Shown piece by piece: positions 52,101 to 61,100 of a stretch of 64,000 bases of DNA. The notes under the pieces were generated by a model, which was not told where the DNA came from, ran no database searches, and saw only the letters and a list, made by a program, of their open reading frames with translations. Where the stretch lies: NCBI GenBank assembly GCA_036345935.2, contig JADWOT020000003.1, positions 19,114,509 through 19,178,508 of the forward strand, read 5' to 3'. A program made the position numbers and the translations under genes. Position 1 is the stretch's first letter, and each line of letters starts with the position of its first letter. The DNA comes from Taenia hydatigena. Lineage: Eukaryota; Platyhelminthes; Cestoda; Cyclophyllidea; Taeniidae.

Positions 52101-55100
52101 CTCCTTCTAAGCGTCATCTACAGCGCTTCCCTTGGTCAATCCTCTCGCTTCGACTATCAAAACTTAGTCCGTACTGTGAATAAGCAATGTCCACTAGTTA
52201 ACCACCCTAGTTGTTAAATTCGGGTGCACACTAGACTCTATCTGATTATAGCGTCACAAAACACTCCTCACCACTGCACTGGACTTGAAGTTTCGTCCTG
52301 GAGGGGACTTCTATTGGGACAGGGCAAATTGTGCTGGCCATCTCGTACACCCATTGCTAGGGACACCGTAGACAGTCCGTGACGAACTTGTTCAAATGAT
52401 TCACGGCCACGGTTAGTGTGTCCCTTCAGTTGTTAATAGCACTAGTGCAGAACACAGGACTAGCGTGGATGTCGAATGCAGACGTCACTTTTAGACCTTC
52501 TGTTAAGGACCATCAATGGTTCTTTCATCCACGGCTAATTTCCTTCTTCTATCGCATCAAGGTAGCTGTCCTTCAGTGAAGAAGAATAAGAATGAAATAC
52601 TGCCAGGGTAGAGAGTGCGTTACCAACGTATAGAATGACCGTTATGGCGTCTGCATGACCACAATGAAGTGATGAACAAGCAATTTGAGGGTTGCATACT
52701 AAGGGATACCCAAAACCGCTCCGAATCCTTAGATATGTGTGCATGAATTCAGGATTCACAACTGACACTTGGCAAAATGCAAACGTCCTCAATCAGTCAC
52801 TGATGGCAACTCCGGTTATGACTTCGCTGTAGGACGTGTCAGTCCGTGCAGTGGGAGGCAATAAATTTAGCATCCTACTTTAAGTTAACCTGTTAGCTCA
52901 TTCGTAAATACTAACGCATCGGATTCAAAACAACCTACCTGTGTAAGCTTGCCATTTTTAGACCCGAAGAAGAAAACGATGAATCAAACAGCGATGAAAG
53001 CTCTAGCGAAAGCCTCCCTGAGCCCATAAAATACTACGAACCGGTGAGTCTGACCCACCTCACTCTCTTTCTTCCGCTCCATTCAATGTGGCATTGAATA
53101 CGAAGCCATTACCACTTTGAGGTATTCGAGATAGAGGCACTGAGGCAGCGTCTAATGAAATTCCTCGAGGCGATGAACGCTGCCGGTCGTGGAACACCGA
53201 TGAGGGTGGTCTTCTTCAATCAGATCATCGGTCACATCGTCCGTGTCTGTCGTGCACTACGCTCCGATCGCGGCAACGTTCTCATGGTTGGAGTTGGTGG
53301 CAGCGGCAAGGATACCACCATCAAACTAGCCACCTACGTCTGTGGCTATCGACTCTTCACCATCAACACCAGAAGGTGCTCTTGCCTCTGACAGCTCGAC
53401 TCGTTCACTCATGCTGCAGAATGATGAAATTAATGCTTAGCCAAGACTGCCAAATCACTTCTCGTTTGTCATTCTAGTGTGTACACAGTCACGAACCTGC
53501 TGGACGACATCAAGCTAATCTATCAACGAGCCGGGATGGAGGGTAAGGGCATTGTGTTTCAGTTCAACGACACAAACGTCAAAGATGAGATCTTCTTGGA
53601 CCACATCAACAACATCCTTATGGGTGGTATGGTAAGTTGGGTCAATTTGACGAAGTCTAAACAACTAGAGAGTGACCCCACAAATCACCCACTACTGCAA
53701 GTCATTTAGAATACTTCAACTTACAGGGGAAGCAGTCATTTGTGTAAAATCAAACTGGTTTGAGTTATTTCATGCAATGGAAAGGAAAGTGATCACCAGA
53801 AAAGCTCTTCACTTCCAATGGGAAATGAATAAAGTCCATTGAAAGTAGATGTATGCCAAGGTATGGATGAAGGGCCTAGACAACGGTCGCGAAATCTCTT
53901 TAGTGCAGTGGTTCGGGACATTAAGTTTCCTCTCCTTAGGTGGAGACATATTTCAACCGCGAGGAGTTGGAGGAGGCAGGCAACAGCATAATCACAATCT
54001 ACCGCCGAGAGAATCCGCGCCAGTCATGCGAGGGCCGCCAACTTGTCGATTTTTTCCTTTCGCGCGCGCGGCGTCACATGCACATTGCATTGCTCTTCTC
54101 ACCAATCGGAGAGCGCTTCCGAGCGCGTGCTCTCGCCTTCCCCGGCCTGGTGGCGGGCTGCACCATTGATTGGTTCCATGCGTGGCCGCGCGACGCCCTC
54201 ATGGCATGTGCGCAGCGCGTGTTGCAGGAGCCCTCGCCTCTTGCGCCTGTGCTCACCAATCCCACCATCTGTGCCGCCTGTGTCAATGTGGTGGCTGACC
54301 TCCACCTCTACGTCGATTGCATGTGCACCAACTACGCTCGCATCACTCGACGCACAAATCACATTACGCCTAGGACCTTCTTCCACTTTCTTAATGCTTG
54401 CAAGATTGTGAGTGACCACCATTCTACAGCCATTTCATTTCTGCTTTGGTCACCGAGGTCGAGATCAGATTGGAGGAGCCGAGTAACAAAGCCATGCTGG
54501 TTCAAACTACATGGGAGCTTTATTTTCCAATTCTAATGACCGTCAAGGCCTTGGCGAATGCCAATAAGAAAATAAAACAATTGCAAACTGTGTGATTGCG
54601 CAACTTTATAAAAAACACTGCACAATCCGCAAAATAAGTGTTTGGCTAGGTGTGATTGTGGTTGCCACTGTTAATGATTCTTCAAGCGAAAAAGACTTTA
54701 GCATTGGCGCTTTTGTAGATTTACGGTCGGAAGTTTGCAGAACTGACAGAGATAGCTCACCGCATGGACACGGGTGTTAGGAGACTGCAGGAGGCACGCG
54801 AGTCCATCGCCTTTCTTAAAACCGAACTGGCGGTGGCTGAAGAGGACCTGAAAGAGGCCAATTACCTCGCCGAACAGGTTCTTCAGCGCGTCCTGCAGGA
54901 GACAGAGACCGCCGCTGGCGCCAAGTCTCGTGTCGAAGTGCTCAAGCAGCGGTGTGAGGAGATAGTCCAATCCATGGAGAAGGATCGCGAGGAGGCCCAA
55001 GAGAAGCTGGTGGCTGCAGAACCAGCCCTAAAAGAGGCCGAAGAGGCTCTCAACACCATCAAAGTCGGTGACATTGCCACTGTTCGCAAGCTGCAGAAAC

Positions 55101-58100
55101 CACCAAATCTCATCATGCGCATCATGGATTGCGTCAACATCCTCTTCTATAGGCCTATGCTGCCAATTCAAATGGACCCCGAGAAACTGCACTCCTTCAC
55201 ACCTTCATGGGGAGAGTCGATTCGCTTCTTGTCGAATCAGAACTTCCTCACCATGCTCATCAACTATCCAAAACACATCTTGACGGAGGAGATGATAGAC
55301 CTGCTAGAGCCGTACACCAACGCGCCAGACTACAACCCACGCAGTGCACGAAAGACTTGTGGCAACGTGGCGGGTCTGCTTCAGTGGACCCTGGCAATCA
55401 TGAAGTACTTCTTTGTAAGCAAGGTGGTGGTGCCCCTACAGGACAGCTTGAAAAAATCCGAGCAACTATTGGAGAGGGCACAAGGCCAACTGGCAGAGGT
55501 GGAGTCGGAATTGGACGAGAAGACGGTGGTGCTGAACAAGGTGCAGGCGGAACACGAGGTGGCAATGAAACGGAAGCAGAAGCTGAAGGACGAGGCAGAT
55601 CTTTGCATTCGGCGTATGGACACGGCAAATCAACTGATCGAGGGTCTGAGTGGTGAGGCCACGAGATGGAGCGAGACGTCGAGGTATCACAAACAGGAGA
55701 TAGTTCTGCTGACCGGAAACGCAATCACCCTGGCAGTCTTCCTCACCTACATGGGTGGGTTTAATCAGGCTGTCAGACTCTCGACGCTGAAGTACTGCGC
55801 TCGCCTTCTGCACAAGTACGGAGTGCCACGGAGTGAAAGGCTGGACTGTGTCAAAGCTTTGGCGTCTCCCACTACCGTAAGTGGCATTGAGCTAAAGCAG
55901 AAATACTAATTTTCGGTCAGTGTTAACCGAGGTAATCCGACAATAGTTAACACAGGTTTCGCACTGCAGTTAGCATCATTTTTATCGTGCCCACTGATTT
56001 GTGGATCGCCAAAGCCTTAATAAATTTTGCGTCTTTTCGGTGGTGTCTGCAGCAGATAAGCGCTTCCATCAAGCTACCCGTTGGTGAAACACCTTCGTTT
56101 AGGACTAGCTGTTGTCAATTGGGTCTGAAATCTCGCCAACAACTACTGTCTGCGGCCTCTCATGTTGTCTAGCTTTATGGAAACTTCCACCCCAGCAAAA
56201 TGCTTGTGTTTACGTTTGAAATCTCACTAAAGTGCTTGATTGAATTCGACTTTTCCAAGCCAAAACTCCATTTATTTTTGCGCGATTTTCGCTACCAAAC
56301 AGTTTGTGCTTTATGCTATTTCCGTTGAGAAACTTCTCGATAAATAGCTTATTATTCTATGGAATCGAGCTAACAGAATTTGCTTAATAGACAGGCAGAT
56401 GTTTTAACAATTAATGAAAGGAAGTGGCGGAAGCTGTCGTGTTTGACCAGCCAAACAATGACCTTACAGCCGTTGTCCTTGCACGGGTCCTGGGGCTAGA
56501 CCGTCGCCATTCCTCATGGCTCACCTACATTTGGTCGTTTGGATAGGTGATCGTGATTAATGCTGCGGTTTATTGAGGCTTGCAACAAATTCTACTAAAT
56601 ACTCTATCAATTCTACTTCTTTTGAAGCTGTATGTACATCGCCACGTTGCAGTATAGTTGAAACAAAGGCAACTGGAGGTGGTATAGCATGCTTTCACCG
56701 CGTTCCTTCCTACCACTGACTGCCTGAGCTGAAGGTGCTCTCGTCCACAACGAGCACCACATTTTGAAGCCGACGTCTGCTGTACGCTGGGTTGACAATT
56801 CTTGCGGCTGAGTGTTGTGCGCGCGAGTAACCCAGACCTTTCCAGGGTCATTAACCAGATTATGGAGAACTGAAGAAATTCACTGCACATCTCTCCATTA
56901 AGCGAGTGTGGTTGTGGTCACTGCGTACTCACCTGGCTGCTATTGGACTGAGAGCAGGACTGTGTCTCGGTGTTTTCAGTTAAGCCTGCTTGTAGCAACT
57001 GGCTGACCTTGAGCCTCGAGGGCTTATCAGTTCTGTTAAAGTACACCTCTGGCAGATGGAGGCCGATCAGGAGGCACTGAAGAAGGGCATGATTCTCTAG
57101 GGTGCGTAATGTAGAAGTTGCATGCACTAGTAACAGCATTTATGGAATGAATTTATCCGCAGCAATTGACAGTAGGAATTGCATTGTCTCCTTTGGGAAT
57201 ACTTCTTCAATTTACAGTTGTATGTACTCTTACAGCAAATGTTTTGACTCTCCAAGGTGAATGAATGGAACGTGCAGGGCCTTCCACTAGACGAACTGTC
57301 CATTCAAAATGCCGTCATAGCAACTGCCAAATTGCGCTACCCCCTGTTGATTGATCCGCAAGGTCAGGGCAAGATGTGGCTAACAAATCTCTACGCTGGC
57401 AGAGTGATTGTAAGTTGAAGACCTTGCAAATCACCAACAACAACAACAACCAATAGACGCTTTTATTTGCCGTTTCTCCACTTTTCGTGTGTCAATGGTG
57501 CATAATTCGGTGTCATTGGACAGTCCGAAATGTGTGGCCTACTTGATGCGCATTTTATTCAAAGCGTCATGGCTCACTTCCACTGGACGCAGGGAGCGAC
57601 GATTGTGTAAGAATGCTCAGTACAATCGTTTCGAATGTAAAGTAGTGTAATTCCATATCGAGCTATTCATAATAAGCGTCTGGAAGTTCCTTTTTAACGT
57701 CATCTATAACAACGTGAGTTGAGGACTTTCGTACTCTCTGCAACAAAGTCTGTTCGGGTATTGTTCAGCAGATTGGGACCAATTTCTTCAAATTATGCAA
57801 AAACAAGTAAGCGTTTAAAAATGAGTGAAGCTGTGGAACCTGAAGCCATTTTGAAAGACCAAGAAAGTTACGATACTGGGATCGGAATATGTAGCTCCGA
57901 AGTAGAGAGGGGCTGAGGGTTACTAGCATGTCCTGGAGACCGTGGCGTGCAAAGGAGGAGCTCTAAGTGCTGATGCTAGTAAGATTTGGGCCGTAATTCT
58001 CCTTGCTACTTGGCTATTACTTTACTGATCCTCAGATTTGACTTTCTGGATTCCGTTTAGCTAGTAAAGTGGTGGAGGAGGCATTGCGTGTTCACTCTAT

Positions 58101-61100
58101 CAGCATCCTCTTGTAGGTGCCGCATACAGCTTCTCCTGTTTATAGCATTCCAGTAGGACACGGCACTGGCGCAGTTGCCGAGGATAGACGTCATTGTTAA
58201 CCCTTCTGTTGAGCGTTGTCACTGATTCTTCCATCCGCACTGTATGGCCTTCTTCCATCACATGAAGGTTTGGAATCCAAAAATAAAACTCATAGCAGAT
58301 GTGCTTCAGGGCTGGGTTGGCTTTACGCTGACACTAGTGTCGAGTCGACGCGCGGAAGGGCTGAGGAGGATACTGGCATGGACTGCAGTTATTTAGTCAG
58401 CGAAAGTTCCAAGGAAAAGTCTTATGCGCTCAAAAAGCCTGAACCAAGTGCTTAACAATTGATCGTAGCATTAACATTCTTTCCATTTCGCCTGAACACC
58501 ATTGAAATACAAACCGCTTTTTCATGATGCACTTCTTGAATGCCGACTCATGTTTAGTTAATGAGCCTTCCTTTCACAACGAGACTGCGGACTCACCAAA
58601 GGAGCTGATCAATTTCGCCTTTTGCTTGTAGGTTACTTCCGTTTCGAGCAAGAAATTCAAAACTGACGTCGAGGAGGCCTTGAATACGGGGAAGAACCTC
58701 ATTGTGGAGGGAATCATGGAGGATCTAGATCCAGGTCTCGACCAACTCATCACGCAGTCATTCTACATCGTGGGAACAACTTTGCAGGTATTCGATTACC
58801 CTCGCATCGTGTGCAGTACCTACTAAATCTAGTTCATTCTGCCAGCATTAGCACCTTCCCCTAGAACGGCATCATTCAACTGATCTCAAGTCGCTTAATG
58901 AGGGTAAATGCATAAGTGATGTTTTAGAAGCAACCGAAGTCTATATGTCACTCTGATGCGCCTTCTTGGGAGATTAAAATGGGCTTTATTAGCTCCTTGA
59001 ACGTTTCTACTCGAACATCTTCATCCAGGTGAAAATATGGGACTTCGAAACCACGGTGGATCCGAAATTCCAGCTCTTCCTCACCACACAGCTCGCCAAC
59101 CCCGTGTTCACGCCCGAGCTGCTTGCCGACGCAGTCCTCATCGACTTCAACGTGACCGTCAAGGGACTGGAAGACCAACTTCTGGCACATGTGGTCTCAG
59201 TGGAACGAGCAGTACGCCTTTGCCCAATCACTTCTTTAGCATACTTTTGCCATTTGAGGAATGTCAGGTCAGTGATCGAGGCATGAAATGAATAAATATG
59301 AACGCAGGATTGGAATACAAACAATAGGTAGCAATGAGAGTGGCATGCAGCTATGAGAATTTAAGATGGTGATATGACGGCAATTATCATTATCCTGCAC
59401 GTCTTTTCCATGTCTCCTAAGAAACTGGAAAGTCTGCGAATAGAACTGCTCAACAGAACCGTAGAAAACAAGAAACGCATTGACGCCCTGCAAATCAACC
59501 TACTTCACCGACTGGCCAACACAAAAGGCTCTCTAGTGGACGACCAGGACTTACTTGAGGTTCTAAAATCCACAAAGGCCACTTCGGAGGAGGTGTTGGA
59601 GCAGTTAGCTAAGTCGAAGCATGCAGAGACGGAGATTGAGGAGGCACGAGAGGAGTACCGTCCGGTAGCAGAGCGAGGCGCCCTCATCTTCTTCCTCCTT
59701 GAGGATATGGCCAAAGTGAACCGTATGTACGAGACAGGTCTGCCACAGTTCCTCGTACTCTTCAACGAGGCTTTGATGGACTCCGATGAGTCCTCCGTGA
59801 CTCAGAAGCGGATTGAGAAGATAGTCAAGTACATGACCAAGTGTATGTGGAGATTCTACACACGCGGCTACTATAAGCAAGACTTTGTGATGTTCACGCT
59901 CTCCCTGGCACTGAGGATTGAGTTACAGATGAAAAAACATCTATAAAGATGAGGTGGAGGTATTTCTAAAAGGTGGTTCGGCCCTCACTTTGCTCAGCTG
60001 TCCGCCGAAACCGGCCAAGTGGATAGCTGACGATGTTTGGCTCAACATCAATGCTTTGTCGAGGTTGCCAGCATTCACTGCACTGGTGGATCAGGTGAGC
60101 GGTCTCCTCTTCAGCTACAGGGTGCAAATGTATGCTGGGAATAAGTCATTTTTAATCCACCTCACCAAAGCTGTGTTGCTGTCTGCTATGCAACGTGTCA
60201 GTTAGTAGTTCAGCAATCTTCCAATGTCTAATAGGCAACTGCCATGTCATCGGTTTACGTCTTTGCCTTGGTGACAGGTGATAGGGAGTGAGCGGCGATG
60301 GCGCAGATGGCACGAGGTCGAGGCGCCAGAGGAGGGTGTCTTCCCACTCAACTACGACGCCGACCTCTCCACCTTCGAGCGCCTTCTCTTTATCCGCACC
60401 TGGTGCCCCGATCGCGTGGCGCACCAGGCGCGCAAGTACATCAGCGAGACACTGGGCCACAGGTTTGCAGAGGAGAACCTCCCCAATGTGGAAGAGTGAG
60501 TTATTGCCCCGTCCTCCCTCTGTCCCTCTTCTCTCCAGCCAACACTTTCAAGAAGGCAAATCCTATCGAACATAGGCATTTACCACTAAAAAGCGCAGCT
60601 TCTAGTGGTTTTAAGTGGTAATGAACTCTGCAGCATGAACTGGATGTGCCCTCCAATCTGTCAATTAGTGCTTCCATTCATTGCGCTGGAGAGGACGAAA
60701 TTTTATTGTGTTGAAGCACTAAATCGTACTTTCATTTATTTTCGGCTTAGAATTTGGTTTACTGCCCTAAAACGTCCGGGCGAAATGAGAGACACCATCA
60801 TAAATCTTTCAGAAGTTACTGCACTGCCATTCTTTCACAAAAATATTCGTTCTTTGATCGCCCAACCATCCGGCATATGTTCGGTCAAGTTTCTTCCTGC
60901 GTGGCGCGAAGGGCAAACAATGGCAGACAAGTGAAATTGTAACAAATTGCTTTGATGGAATTCTTCACCACAAAGTGATCATACGCGCCGAATTCTGGTT
61001 TAGCCATTTTCATTCGCACTTTCCTTATTTTTTTGATTAAAAAGGCTTTTGCCTAGAGGAGGGCAACATACTTTGCGATCGACAAGGGAACCATGCCTAT

